Shown: positions 1 through 8,665, numbered from the stretch's first letter. The stretch is 64,000 nucleotides of DNA from Erysipelotrichales bacterium (GCA_910576855.1 CAJTJP010000009.1:28057-92056); one strand, 5' to 3'. Notes: a model not told the origin generated them from the letters alone. Made by a program: numbers and translations.

Positions 1-383
1 ACCTTATTGCGATAACCGAAAGGCTTTGCCATTCCGATCACCGGCTGTACCGTCAACGGCAATCTGCTGTTTTTCACCCAATCCTTTACCATTTCCTGCT
101 TAAAAGTTAGCTGCTTCTCATATTCACAATGCAATAGATGACAGCTCCCGCAGCCTTGATAAACAGCACAGGGACTGCTCACACGATGCGCATCACGCAC
201 ATGCCATTTAACGATTTCACCGACATATCCCTGCTTCAATCGCTTTGTGATTTTCACACTTACCTGTTCCTTCGGCAATGCCTGTTTCACATAAATCGAC
301 TCTTTTTGAATACGCGCAAGACCGTATCCGTTATCCGCCAAAGACGCTATTTCCGCTCGATAAATACCGCCTACCTTTACCAT
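1..383 (-). CDS. 23S rRNA (uracil-5-)-methyltransferase, RlmD/RumA family, N-terminal part
   Basis: Only the first ~127 codons lie in the window; the gene runs off the left edge. The first ~60 residues form a TRAM-like RNA-binding beta domain (GIYRAEIASLADNGYGLARI). C72, C78 and C81 follow as C-x5-C-x2-C, the spacing of the 4Fe-4S ligands of the RumA/RlmD family; the fourth ligand and the methylase core would lie outside. Family members make 5-methyluridine in 23S rRNA (or tRNA) from S-adenosylmethionine, so the exact target cannot be told. The ATG has a GGGAGG seven bases upstream. It overlaps the stop of the upstream HAD gene by seven bases, which suggests translational coupling. Confidence 0.85.
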   Translation of the reverse strand, partial: MVKVGGIYRAEIASLADNGYGLARIQKESIYVKQALPKEQVSVKITKRLKQGYVGEIVKWHVRDAHRVSSPCAVYQGCGSCHLLHCEYEKQLTFKQEMVKDWVKNSRLPLTVQPVIGMAKPFGYRNK

Positions 384-964
384 AAAGCAGCCTCCCTTTG
401 TGCCTGTGTACAGTTCTCAAAAAGTATCCCCTTCATTCCGAGTGCACACGCATTTTGAATATTCAACAGATTGTCGTCAAAGAATACGCATTCCTCAGCG
501 TTTAAACGATAACGCTTTATCAAAAGCTGATAGATCCGTACATCCGGTTTGATACAGCGATGCTGATAGCTTAAGATCGCTCCGTCCGCATCATCAAAAA
601 ACGCATAGCGCTCACTTAAATATTGATGACTTTCCGCTCCGATATTGCTTAATAAGAATACATGAAAACCACGCTGCTGACACTCCTTAAAGTAGGCATA
701 CGTATCCTCTTTCAACGCCATCATTTCTTTCCAATGCGCATACACATATTCAATTTCCTTCGTATACTGCGGATGCCTCTGTATATGCTTTCGCTTTGCC
801 TGTTCACAGGTCAGCCTTCCCTCATCGATTTGTTCCCAGATTGAATCAAAAATCAACGGGCATATCAAGCTCATATCACTTTTTGGCAACAAGCGTTGAA
901 AATACGGAATCGGATGAAAATCCACTAAGACATTCCCAATATCAAATATAACATTTTTTATCAT
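377..964 (-). CDS. HAD-superfamily phosphatase (YihX-like, subfamily IA)
   Basis: This 195-residue protein has the four HAD motifs. Motif I is FDIGNVLVDF near residues 7-16, where the second Asp of the usual DxD is Gly-Asn, as in YihX-type sugar-phosphate phosphatases. Motif II is LLSN around residue 105. The motif III lysine lies near KPD around residue 140, and motif IV is FFDDN around residue 163. The helical cap between motifs I and II fits subfamily IA. It should be a cytosolic Mg2+-dependent phosphomonoesterase; the substrate is not predictable. A GAGGAGG lies just before the ATG. Its stop overlaps the start of the downstream rRNA methyltransferase gene, so the two form an operon. The missing second Asp is typical of the DxGN group and does not by itself mean loss of activity. 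Confidence 0.85.
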   Translation of the reverse strand: MIKNVIFDIGNVLVDFHPIPYFQRLLPKSDMSLICPLIFDSIWEQIDEGRLTCEQAKRKHIQRHPQYTKEIEYVYAHWKEMMALKEDTYAYFKECQQRGFHVFLLSNIGAESHQYLSERYAFFDDADGAILSYQHRCIKPDVRIYQLLIKRYRLNAEECVFFDDNLLNIQNACALGMKGILFENCTQAQREAALW

Positions 965-1187
965 CCTACGGCCTCCTCGATCTGAGCGAAAAGCAGTAAT
1001 GCTTTTTCATTCCTATTTCTTACCAACATTATACATGAGGGAGCCTAAAATAGCTACTTTATACAAATATTAATTCATACCGATGTACAGATATCAACCG
1101 ATATACATAAGCCTTTTTCTAACGCACCGTACTTAGACCCCATAGCCTTATTTCAACCGTCCCAAGCATACGCAAACAACTCCTTGT

Positions 1188-1838
1188 TTACTTCCCCTCA
1201 ACCAATGAGTAGCTGCCTCGAAGCAGCTCCTTCGCTTTTTCAATATCCGTATTACGATCCAACAAAATCGTCACCCAATATTTTTTGTTCATATGATAAG
1301 CCGGAAAATATCGCTGTTTATCAATCAACTGTGTAATCAGCGATGGGTTTGCCTTGACATTAACGATATCAATACTTCCCTTGTGCTCAATTCCTAAGGT
1401 TTGATAAGGAATACGCATAAAAATGGCATACCACTTCTTTTTCACGGCACTTTTTAAGACACAATGAGAGATCCCTTCCCAAGGATACTCCGGCATCGTT
1501 TGAAAGTATTCTTTGGCATAGGATAATAACTCTTGTTTAACTTCGCTTTCCGTAAAGCAATGCTTTAACAGTCGGGCAATAAGCTCATCGACTTCCGCTC
1601 TTATCTCGGAAACGAATGCCCCTTGATTCTGCTTAATATAAAACGGCAGGAATTCCTCATGTTCCGCCGTCTCATAAACAAAGACCGACAGTTCGTCATT
1701 AACGACTTGAATTTCACAAAGATATTCGCCCTGATGCAGCGAGTATTGACATGAATATCCAAGGGACTGTTTTTGAAAGCCGTGCGCCGTTAAGTTTTCC
1801 GCTGTATATGTATATTGAGTCAAGTCTAAATATTTCAT
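1188..1838 (-). CDS. YjbR/MmcQ-family protein
   Basis: The last ~100 of 216 residues match the YjbR (CyaY-like fold) pattern: YPWE, then VLKSAVKKKWYAIF, DIVNVKANP, a bulky stretch ending YHMNKKYWVTILLD, and a final helix containing a leucine pair and GSY. The first ~110 residues are an acidic extension typical of longer YjbR proteins. YjbR proteins are often annotated as DNA-binding because of their fold, but no biochemical role is firmly established, so I assign none. The ATG has AAGAGGTGAG ten bases upstream. The gene stands alone between the HAD gene and a divergent ABC transporter; no terminator is obvious. Confidence 0.75.
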   Translation of the reverse strand: MKYLDLTQYTYTAENLTAHGFQKQSLGYSCQYSLHQGEYLCEIQVVNDELSVFVYETAEHEEFLPFYIKQNQGAFVSEIRAEVDELIARLLKHCFTESEVKQELLSYAKEYFQTMPEYPWEGISHCVLKSAVKKKWYAIFMRIPYQTLGIEHKGSIDIVNVKANPSLITQLIDKQRYFPAYHMNKKYWVTILLDRNTDIEKAKELLRGSYSLVEGK

Positions 1839-2071
1839 CGAAGCTCACCTCTTGATTTTTTCTGCACATCGCATCGCTTACCATTGATTTTTTTAATTAT
1901 AACATAGAAATAAATCATCCGCTCAGCTAATGCTGACACTTCGTGATTCATCACCTGTATCCGCGCCCTCGTTTATCCCTTTGTCATCACTTGACTCCCC
2001 CTACACTGTCACAGCCCCTTCCTCCCGATCAGCTCCTAAATTATTCCTATATTCCTTTCCCACCATACTTT

Positions 2072-2137
2072 CTTACAACTTTGTAAGCAGTTTGTTACGA
2101 AAGGATATGGTAAAACAATCGACCTTTTGGCTATAAT
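2072..2137 (+). promoter_or_regulatory. BceR-type operator and -10 box for the BceAB transporter
   Basis: Positions 2072-2087 are a perfect palindrome, CTTACAA-CT-TTGTAAG. It fits the TNACA-N4-TGTNA consensus that BceR-like regulators bind in Bacilli. A TATAAT lies at 2132-2137 with no good -35, as expected for an activator-dependent promoter; the operator centre would be about 64 bases before the start point. The link to BceR is inferred, because no bceRS pair is encoded in the window. Confidence 0.6.
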
Positions 2138-2187
2138 ATCATTGTCATCAGAAACAGTGCACAAAAAATGACAACACATTCTAAGCC

Positions 2188-2267
2188 GTCACTGAGACAA
2201 CGCACTGCCTGCATATCAACACATATGCACCTACACATAAATACAGGCAAGAGCACTCCTCAGTGAC
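2188..2267 (+). other. Structured 5' leader of the bceAB mRNA
   Basis: Nested inverted repeats lie between the -10 box and the bceA start. A perfect 9-bp outer stem pairs 2188-2196 with 2259-2267, an inner TGCCTG/CAGGCA stem pairs 2206-2211 with 2244-2249, and GCATAT/ATATGC pairs 2211-2216 with 2223-2228. An alternative pairing also exists, CAGTGC at 2155-2160 with GCACTG at 2202-2207. No T-run follows, so it is not a plain terminator. I do not recognise it as a known riboswitch. Confidence 0.45.
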
Positions 2268-2311
2268 AAACCGAAACCCAATCAACTAAATCAGACAAGG
2301 AGGAAAAAACA

Positions 2312-3079
2312 ATGACACCGATTTTAGACGTAGTGGATATAGAAAAATATTACGGCAACAAGGGAAATCTCACAAAAGCCGTCAATCATGTATCCTTTCA
2401 AGTAGAAAAAGGAGAATTCATCGGCATTATGGGACCGAGCGGTTCCGGCAAAACGACCCTGCTGAACTGCATTTCCACAATCGACAGCGTTACAAGCGGT
2501 CATATCTCAATTAACAATAAGGACATCACCGCTTTAAGAAAAAACGCCTTGAGCAAATTCCGTCGCGAGGAGCTGGGCTTTATCTTTCAAGACTTCAATC
2601 TGTTAGATACACTGACTGCTTATGAAAATATTGCCTTGGCATTAACGATTCAAAAAAGAAAGCCGAGTGAAATAAAAAAACAAGTCATGAGCGTTGCACA
2701 AAAGCTTGATATCGTTGATGTCCTGCAAAAGTATCCTTATCAGATGTCAGGCGGACAAAAACAAAGAGTTGCGAGTGCCCGCGCATTGGTAAGTGAGCCA
2801 TCCTTGATACTGGCCGATGAACCGACCGGAGCCTTGGACTCAAAATCAAGCCGTGCTTTGCTTGACAGCTTTGAGCGCTTAAACGCAGAATATGAAGCAA
2901 CGATATTGATGGTAACACACGATGCCTTCACCGCCTCTTATGCAAAGCGTATTCTGTTTATCAAGGACGGTCGGATCTTCAATGAATTAATTCGCGGCAA
3001 TGATTCCAGAAAAGCCTTTTTCAATCGCATCATTGAGGTTGAAACACTGTTAGGAGGCGACTCATCCAATGTACTTTAA
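2312..3079 (+). CDS. bceA: BceA-type ABC transporter ATP-binding protein
   Basis: A 255-residue ATPase of the MacB/BceA group. It has Walker A GPSGSGKT at residues 41-48, a Q-loop FIFQDFNLLDTLT near 90, signature MSGGQKQR near 147, Walker B LILADEPTGALD and an H-loop MVTHD. Partnered with a FtsX-like permease of Bce type, it energises removal or sensing of cell-wall-active peptides such as bacitracin at the membrane. The ATG has AAGGAGG eight bases upstream. It overlaps the permease gene by eleven bases. In Bacilli such transporters pair with a BceRS two-component system; none is present locally, but a BceR-type operator sits upstream. Confidence 0.92.
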   Translation: MTPILDVVDIEKYYGNKGNLTKAVNHVSFQVEKGEFIGIMGPSGSGKTTLLNCISTIDSVTSGHISINNKDITALRKNALSKFRREELGFIFQDFNLLDTLTAYENIALALTIQKRKPSEIKKQVMSVAQKLDIVDVLQKYPYQMSGGQKQRVASARALVSEPSLILADEPTGALDSKSSRALLDSFERLNAEYEATILMVTHDAFTASYAKRILFIKDGRIFNELIRGNDSRKAFFNRIIEVETLLGGDSSNVL

Positions 3080-5090
3080 GCTCGCAATACAGAATGTGAA
3101 GAAAAGCTTTAAGGACTATATGATCTATTTCTTAACGCTTGCCTTCTCTATCTGTCTGTTTTATTCCTTTAATTCCTTTCAGGCACAACAAGCAGTCATG
3201 GAGCTCTCTCAGGGACAAGCGGATATTATTGACTCTGTAATGCTGATCATGAAAATACTTTCAGTGTTTGTTGCGATCGTATTAGGCTTTCTGGTCATTT
3301 ATGCCAACAACTTTTTAATCAAACGCAGAAAAAAAGAGCTTGGTTTATATACACTGCTCGGTATGCCAAAGAATCATATTTCACGAATTCTTGTGTATGA
3401 AACCTTTATCGTCGGTCTTGTTTCACTGGTCGTCGGTCTGTTGTCAGGCTTCTTTTTATCACAGCTTTTAACCGTAATTACCGCCAATTTGTTTGAAGCT
3501 AATCTGAATTATTCCTTTATCTTTTCCTTAGACGCAATGCTTCTGACAATCATTGCCTTTGCGCTGATTTTCTTTGTGATCATGATTTTCAACACATTGA
3601 TTTTAAACCGCTATAAGCTGATAGATTTGATTCATGCCGGACAAAAAAATGAAACCTTGAAAATCAAGAATATTTATATATCGATCCTATTATTTATCGT
3701 ATCTTTATTGATACTTGGATATACGTATCATTATGCCTTATCACTGGGAATCAATGCATTAGTTCATCTTAACATCATTGCGCCGCTTGGAATACTTGGT
3801 ACGGTATTATTCTTTATGTCACTGGCAGGCTTTCTCTTACGCTTTGTCCAAAGCAGTAAATCACTGTATTATCGCAAACTGAATATGTTTGTGCTTCGTC
3901 AGGTAAATGCTTCCATCAACAGTAATTTTCTTTCCATGAGTATTGTCTGTATTATGCTGTTGTTTTCTATCGGTGCTTTGGCAACCGGATCGAATTTAAA
4001 CCGAACCATCAACAATACCCTGTTATATGCGACCCCATACGACTATACGTATTCAGCCTATATTGATCCCGAACATCCGATGTATGCAGAGGATTTTACG
4101 CATATGAGCGAACAGCTCAAGTTGAATCCGAAGGATATCAAGGAGGAAGCATTTGTCCATGAATATTGTTCGGATATTACCACAAAGACTTATCAAAAAC
4201 AAATAGAAGCACTTTTAGGAGAACCGGATAGCTCCTTTTACGAACAAAGCATTGAAGTAATTCCTCTTTCAGAATTTAATAAGCTGCGCAAGCAATATGA
4301 TTTAGAACCGATCCGTTTAAAAAATGATGAATGTTATTTTTTCACAAGCATAGAAATGCTGAAGGAATTGATTGATGAAATCATAGCTAAGGAAAAAGAG
4401 CTGACGCTCTACGGTAAACCGCTTCGCATCAGCAACACCGACTATGAACTGATAAATTTAGGCACCTCTTCCAATACCGGTACTGCCGCTTTGGCTGTTG
4501 TCGTAAATGATGACGCAATACCGAAGGGGACCCCTTTATACAGTGTTTATTGGAATGTTACCTTAGCAGATTCCATAGATATACAGGGCTTTGATGATTA
4601 TATGAATACAAAAATCAGGGCATATCATCAAGCACAAGAGGTAAATAATCAACCTGTTTCCTACAGCTCTGTAACAAGTGAACACGTCAAAGAAAACAGC
4701 AAGGGACTCGCCGTTATTATGACATATATCGGTATATACTTGGGATTGATCTTCTTAATGGCCAGCGCCGTTATATTGGCACTTCAGCAGTTATCACAGG
4801 CATCCGATAATAAACAGCGCTATTTGATATTGAATAAGCTGGGTGCCGAAAAAAGAATGGTGAATCAATCGATTTTGTTTCAGCTCAGCATCTATTTCTT
4901 TATGCCGCTTTTATTAGCTATCGTTCACAGTATTGTCGGTATTCAGGTAGTAAATTCTATCGTTGTCGCATTCGGACGCAGTGACTTATTCATTGCTTCC
5001 TTAATTACCGGCGGTATTATTCTGTTGATCTACGGTGCTTATTTCTTTATTACTTATATTGGTTATAAAAGCATTTTATCTAAACGATAA
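3069..5090 (+). CDS. bceB: BceB-type FtsX-family permease
   Basis: This 673-residue membrane protein has the ten-helix layout of BceB permeases: one N-terminal helix (~18-35), three helices from ~55 to ~190, four from ~200 to ~310, then an extracellular domain of ~200 residues (about 330-555), and helices at the C-terminus (~560-670). RRKKELGLYTLLGMPKNHI after the second helix is the cytoplasmic motif by which FtsX/MacB permeases contact their ATPase. The long extracellular loop is the part that recognises peptide or lipid II ligands in studied homologues. It starts inside bceA (11-base overlap) with GGAGGCGACTCATCC upstream. A terminator follows directly. The actual antibiotic ligand is unknown. 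Confidence 0.92.
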   Translation: MYFKLAIQNVKKSFKDYMIYFLTLAFSICLFYSFNSFQAQQAVMELSQGQADIIDSVMLIMKILSVFVAIVLGFLVIYANNFLIKRRKKELGLYTLLGMPKNHISRILVYETFIVGLVSLVVGLLSGFFLSQLLTVITANLFEANLNYSFIFSLDAMLLTIIAFALIFFVIMIFNTLILNRYKLIDLIHAGQKNETLKIKNIYISILLFIVSLLILGYTYHYALSLGINALVHLNIIAPLGILGTVLFFMSLAGFLLRFVQSSKSLYYRKLNMFVLRQVNASINSNFLSMSIVCIMLLFSIGALATGSNLNRTINNTLLYATPYDYTYSAYIDPEHPMYAEDFTHMSEQLKLNPKDIKEEAFVHEYCSDITTKTYQKQIEALLGEPDSSFYEQSIEVIPLSEFNKLRKQYDLEPIRLKNDECYFFTSIEMLKELIDEIIAKEKELTLYGKPLRISNTDYELINLGTSSNTGTAALAVVVNDDAIPKGTPLYSVYWNVTLADSIDIQGFDDYMNTKIRAYHQAQEVNNQPVSYSSVTSEHVKENSKGLAVIMTYIGIYLGLIFLMASAVILALQQLSQASDNKQRYLILNKLGAEKRMVNQSILFQLSIYFFMPLLLAIVHSIVGIQVVNSIVVAFGRSDLFIASLITGGIILLIYGAYFFITYIGYKSILSKR

Positions 5091-5096
5091 GCAAGC

Positions 5097-5128
5097 GATA
5101 CTGTCCTCGGACGGTATCTTTTGTTTTT
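5097..5128 (+). terminator. Rho-independent terminator after bceAB
   Basis: Ten-bp stem GATACTGTCC/GGACGGTATC (one G-U pair) with a TC loop, followed by a T-rich tail, seven bases after the permease stop. Confidence 0.85.
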
Positions 5129-5172
5129 CAGTATCTTATTTATCAGCTTCGCATTTTCTTATCCTTCCTTAT

Positions 5173-5201
5173 TTGCATGTTTCATCTGCAGCCTGTATAA
5201 T
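5173..5201 (+). promoter_or_regulatory. Sigma-A promoter for the GNAT gene
   Basis: TTGCAT at 5173-5178, a 17-bp spacer and a perfect TATAAT at 5196-5201, 24 bases before the chosen start. Confidence 0.6.
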
Positions 5202-5224
5202 AAGCATCAGAAATGAGGTATCTT

Positions 5225-5719
5225 ATGGAATTACAAGTATGTAACAACGAACAACAAATTGAAGCACTTGCCGCATGTGCGAAAGAAATATGGAATGAAT
5301 ATTTTACTTCTTTGATTTCTCAGCCGCAGATTGATTATATGGTGGAAAAGTTCCAAAGTGCGCCGGCATTAAAAAAAGCGATCTTTGAGGACAGCTATAC
5401 GTATTACATGGTGTATGACAATGATAAGCCGATTGCTTATTGCGGTATTCAAGTACAGAAGGATCGATTGTTTTTAAGCAAGCTGTATGTGAAAAAGGCT
5501 TATCGCAAACAAGGTATTTCCTCTTGGCTGTTAAAAAGCTGCATCGAGTATGCGAAAAAGCATCGCTGCCATGCGATTTATTTGACCTGTAATAAATACA
5601 ATGAAAATTCCTTAGCGATGTATCATCATAAGGGTTTTCAAATTATTGATACACAGGAAGCGGAAATCGGAGAAGGCTTTATTATGGATGATTATATTTT
5701 AGAGCTTGCCCTTGATTAA
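5225..5719 (+). CDS. GNAT-family N-acetyltransferase
   Basis: A cytosolic acetyl-CoA-dependent acetyltransferase of ~164 residues. The GNAT core is clear: YYMVYDNDKPIAYCGIQ (strand 2-3), LFLSKLYVKKAYRKQGISSWLL (motif A, with the R/Q-x-x-G-x-S acetyl-CoA pyrophosphate loop), then IYLTCNKYNENSLAMYHHKGFQII (motif B). The N-terminal W-x-E-YF resembles small-molecule acetyltransferases, but the substrate cannot be named. An in-frame ATG four codons earlier (5213) has no ribosome site, whereas 5225 has GAGG nine bases upstream, so I start here. The end overlaps the stop of the convergent sugar-kinase gene by four bases. Confidence 0.88.
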   Translation: MELQVCNNEQQIEALAACAKEIWNEYFTSLISQPQIDYMVEKFQSAPALKKAIFEDSYTYYMVYDNDKPIAYCGIQVQKDRLFLSKLYVKKAYRKQGISSWLLKSCIEYAKKHRCHAIYLTCNKYNENSLAMYHHKGFQIIDTQEAEIGEGFIMDDYILELALD

Positions 5720-6633
5720 CGCTTGATTTCAGAAACCGTTACGAAATCACGATAGCTTGAGATATGGGAAAGCGTATCATCATGATTTGCGGCATGAGCA
5801 CAGGCACAAACACCGCCGTTGAATAAGGCTGCCGCTGCAGAATGGGATTTTTGATATTCACCGATAAAGCCCGCAAGCATTGCATCTCCGCAGCCTACGG
5901 TATTGGCTGCTTGAATCGGCTTTTGAGATAAGCGAAGCATGCACTTTGAATCACTGTAGATTGCTCCGTCTGCACCTAAGGATACAAGCAGCGAACGTGA
6001 AGCCTTTGAAAGCTCCTTGATATCCTGTAACAGCGTTTCTTCGTTTACCTCACGCTTTAATAATAAGGATAACTCATATAAATTCGGTTTGATGATATCA
6101 GGCTGAATTTTTTTCAACAGCGCAAGTGTCAGCATCTCTGTATCCACCGCAAGATACGCTTGTTTGGCTTTGATTCGCAAACACAGCTCTACAAAATCCG
6201 CTGTCAAAAAGCCCGGTATCAAGCTGCCGCTGAGTATGACATAATCATCTGCCGTAAGCTGTTCGACATAATCAAACAGTTGCTTCTTTACATCTTGATC
6301 GATTGCTTCCCCTGTCGCATTGACGCAAAGAGAGGTATCCCTTTGTAGAAGCTTCATATTGATTCGATTCTCTGTTTTTATCGTAATTTCTGTGACATTG
6401 ATATGCTCAGCCTTTTCAAGCTCAGATTTTATATATGCACCGCTGAAGCCGCCCAACAATGCAATCGCAGTTGACGGAACCTTTAATGTATCTAACATAA
6501 AAGAACAGTTAATGCCCTTTCCTGCTGCCTTGATGCTCTGTGAATCGGCTCGATTTACTTCAATTTTTTGAAGCGGCTTGCTTACGGTGAAGTATACATC
6601 AATTGCCGGATTTAATGTAATTGTATAAATCAT
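5716..6633 (-). CDS. PfkB-family 1-phosphofructokinase-like sugar kinase
   Basis: The 305-residue protein begins MIYTITLNPAIDVYF, the hallmark of the FruK/LacC (1-phosphofructokinase / tagatose-6-phosphate kinase) branch of PfkB kinases. AAGKGINCS at ~36-44 is the substrate-binding region. IKPNLYEL follows near 181. The C-terminal signature NTVGCGDAMLAGF places the catalytic Asp at 250; the usual GAGD reads GCGD, conserving the Asp. It phosphorylates a sugar phosphate with ATP. No PTS or fru genes are adjacent, so fructose 1-phosphate is likely but not proven. The frame is open 48 codons further upstream through a terminator, but AAAAGGAG eight bases before this ATG fixes the start. Confidence 0.82.
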   Translation of the reverse strand: MIYTITLNPAIDVYFTVSKPLQKIEVNRADSQSIKAAGKGINCSFMLDTLKVPSTAIALLGGFSGAYIKSELEKAEHINVTEITIKTENRINMKLLQRDTSLCVNATGEAIDQDVKKQLFDYVEQLTADDYVILSGSLIPGFLTADFVELCLRIKAKQAYLAVDTEMLTLALLKKIQPDIIKPNLYELSLLLKREVNEETLLQDIKELSKASRSLLVSLGADGAIYSDSKCMLRLSQKPIQAANTVGCGDAMLAGFIGEYQKSHSAAAALFNGGVCACAHAANHDDTLSHISSYRDFVTVSEIKR

Positions 6634-6682
6634 ATTACGCTCCTTTTTGCTAATCTTAACACTTTCGATTTCATGATGCAAT

Positions 6683-6704
6683 AAAAAAGCACCCTTACGG
6701 ATGC
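6683..6704 (-). terminator. Terminator between the degV pair and the sugar kinase
   Basis: On the minus strand GCATCC-GTAA-GGGTGC (one U-G pair) followed by six T, three bases after the degV stop. It separates the downstream kinase gene at least partly. Confidence 0.75.
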
Positions 6705-6706
6705 AA

Positions 6707-7558
6707 TTAATCAATACGTTTAAAATACTGTACCGCCTGTGTTCCCTGTCCTGTATGCAACGCAACAACACTGACAAGCGATATCATATGATGATCGGCA
6801 TCGGGAAACGCTTCCTTCAGCTTGCCCTGCAGAAGCAATGCGTTTTCCAAATCATCGACATGAGCGACCGTAATATCATAGGAGTCGTCAACTCCGTCTG
6901 CCTTCATATGATCGATCACCTTATCCATTGCCTTAGACATGGTACGTACCTTATCTAATACATCGACTTTGCCTTCGGTATGCTCATTGATCTGCAGCAT
7001 CGGCTTGATTTTTAATAATCCGCCTAACGCTGCCGCCAACGGTGTCAAACGACCGCTACGCTTTAAATGCTGTAGATCATCAGGCAGAATCAATGTATTT
7101 GTAGAATGCACGATTTTTTCCAGCACTGCTTTAATTTCATTTACACGCTTGCCCTGTTCATACATCGCCTTTGCCTTGCGCACCATATAAGCCTGTACGA
7201 CTGCCGTTACATAACAATCGACGTATTCAAAGTTTAAGTCGAGTGAGGTTGCACACATTCGTATTGCGCCTAAGGTACCTGACAGCCCTTCACTGATAGC
7301 GACCGCAAAAATCGTATCATAGCCCTCATCCTTCAGCTCTTGAAACAAGGCCTCGATTTTGCCTAAGGAAGGAAGTGAGGTAGACAGAATATGTCCCGCT
7401 CGTAAACGCTCATACACCTGTTCAATCGTAATGTCCTCTAAGTCGTAGAAATTTTCATCGCCGTCATTGATTTGCAGCGGCAGTGAATAAATGCCCTCCT
7501 GTTTCCACAGTGCACTGCTCATTCCTGTTCCGCTGTCTGTAATAAATGCAATTTTCAT
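6707..7558 (-). CDS. DegV family protein (fatty-acid-binding, FakB-like), second of a tandem pair
   Basis: This 283-residue DegV protein shows ITDSGTGM at residues 6-13 (the TDSG fatty-acid carboxylate pocket), LSTSLPSLGKIEALF near 58, AVAISEGLSGTLG, DLQHLKRSGRLTP, and LGGLLKIKPML. DegV/FakB proteins hold a fatty acid that FakA kinase phosphorylates at the membrane; no fakA is in the window. It is closely related to the gene 18 bases upstream, sharing LQHLKR and AAALGGLLKIKP segments, so the two arose by duplication and are co-transcribed. AGGAG lies before the ATG. Confidence 0.9.
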   Translation of the reverse strand: MKIAFITDSGTGMSSALWKQEGIYSLPLQINDGDENFYDLEDITIEQVYERLRAGHILSTSLPSLGKIEALFQELKDEGYDTIFAVAISEGLSGTLGAIRMCATSLDLNFEYVDCYVTAVVQAYMVRKAKAMYEQGKRVNEIKAVLEKIVHSTNTLILPDDLQHLKRSGRLTPLAAALGGLLKIKPMLQINEHTEGKVDVLDKVRTMSKAMDKVIDHMKADGVDDSYDITVAHVDDLENALLLQGKLKEAFPDADHHMISLVSVVALHTGQGTQAVQYFKRID

Positions 7559-7576
7559 CTCGTTCTCCTAATTGTG

Positions 7577-8437
7577 TTAACAACCTGCTACTTTTTTCAT
7601 ATATTGAATTCCTAAGCAACCGATTCCCGTATGAACGGAAATAACTGCACCGATATAACCGAAGTAAATTTCTGTATTCGGTAATGCTGCCTGCAGCTTT
7701 TCCTTTAAAGCATTTCCGGACTCAAGTGCATCGGTATGCAGACAGGAACAAATATAATCACCGTCTACATGCTCATTCACAAAGGTATTGATTGCTTTTT
7801 CCTGTGCCTTTGACATCGTTCTTACCTTGTCATAGACATCGATTTTACCCTCACATAATTGATTCAGCTGTAACAACGGTTTGATTTTTAATAAGCCGCC
7901 TAAGGCTGCCGCAACCGGTGTCAAACGACCGCCGCGCTTTAAGTGCTGTAAATCATCGGGAATAATCAATGTATTGCTTGAAGCTATTGAATCATTCAAA
8001 CGCTTTACGATTTCCTCAGCTGCGATTCCCTGATCCGCAAGCTGTTTCGCACACATTGCTAAATAACGCTGTAAATAACATGTGCTGTAACAATCAATCA
8101 AATGTACCTTAATGCCGATTTCCTCCGCAGTAGCTTGAATCAAAGCCATACTTGAGGATAATCCGGATGTAATCGGTATACATATAATACTGTCATATCC
8201 CGCTTCCTTGATCTTTGTCAAGGTTTCCTCGACAAGTCCGATCGGCGGCATTGAGGTGGTAAGCTTTGCCTGTTGCTTCAATAAATCATAGACCTCATGA
8301 AGCTGTATGCTTACACCGTCCAAATACTGACGATCCTCATGTAAAACCTGAAGCGGTAAAAAGAATAAGCCCGCTTCCTGTGCTTCCTTTTGGGTTAAGC
8401 CGGTACCGCTATCTGTTAAAACTGCTGTTTTTTCCAT
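7577..8437 (-). CDS. DegV family protein (fatty-acid-binding, FakB-like), first of a tandem pair
   Basis: A 286-residue DegV protein. The N-terminal LTDSGTGLT (residues 7-15), LTTSMPPIGLVEETL, IPITSGLSSSMA and DLQHLKRGGRLTP motifs are those of FakB-type fatty-acid carriers. It is the first gene of a two-gene operon and has a well-formed sigma-A promoter (TTGACT-16-TATAAT). CGGAGG precedes the ATG. Two FakB paralogues with different chain specificity are common in Firmicutes; that these two differ in ligand is an inference. Confidence 0.9.
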   Translation of the reverse strand: MEKTAVLTDSGTGLTQKEAQEAGLFFLPLQVLHEDRQYLDGVSIQLHEVYDLLKQQAKLTTSMPPIGLVEETLTKIKEAGYDSIICIPITSGLSSSMALIQATAEEIGIKVHLIDCYSTCYLQRYLAMCAKQLADQGIAAEEIVKRLNDSIASSNTLIIPDDLQHLKRGGRLTPVAAALGGLLKIKPLLQLNQLCEGKIDVYDKVRTMSKAQEKAINTFVNEHVDGDYICSCLHTDALESGNALKEKLQAALPNTEIYFGYIGAVISVHTGIGCLGIQYMKKVAGC

Positions 8438-8464
8438 AATCTACCTCCGTTACTTAACAGTATC

Positions 8465-8492
8465 ATTATATCAGATATAATTTGAAAGTCAA
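8465..8492 (-). promoter_or_regulatory. Sigma-A promoter of the degV operon
   Basis: Read on the minus strand: TTGACT (8487-8492), 16-bp spacer, TATAAT (8465-8470), 28 bases before the first degV ATG. Confidence 0.8.
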
Positions 8493-8621
8493 ACTAATTA
8501 ATAGTCCTTCTTGTTAATCATATCACTGTTATAAGAAAAAGTCATCTGTTTATGAAGCTTTTACAGCTGTATCATTTAAGCTATGCTTATTATGAACCGA
8601 ATGAATTATTTTATTGAAGGA

Positions 8622-8649
8622 TAGACAAAAAAAGGTTTTCGGTTATAAT
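8622..8649 (+). promoter_or_regulatory. Sigma-A promoter of the YigZ gene
   Basis: TAGACA (8622-8627), 16-bp spacer, TATAAT (8644-8649). The ATG is only 17 bases on, so the mRNA leader is very short. Confidence 0.75.
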
Positions 8650-8665
8650 AGTATCAGGTGATATC

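Noticed and set aside
138..458. 106-codon plus-strand frame
   Set aside because: Antisense shadow of the methyltransferase and HAD genes.
2168..2266. 32-codon leader ORF within the bceAB leader
   Set aside because: No ribosome site, and its extent coincides with the hairpin arms; kept as RNA structure instead.
5716..6777. Sugar kinase with 48 extra N-terminal residues
   Set aside because: The extension runs through the degV terminator; MIYTITLNPAID is the conserved family start and has a ribosome site.
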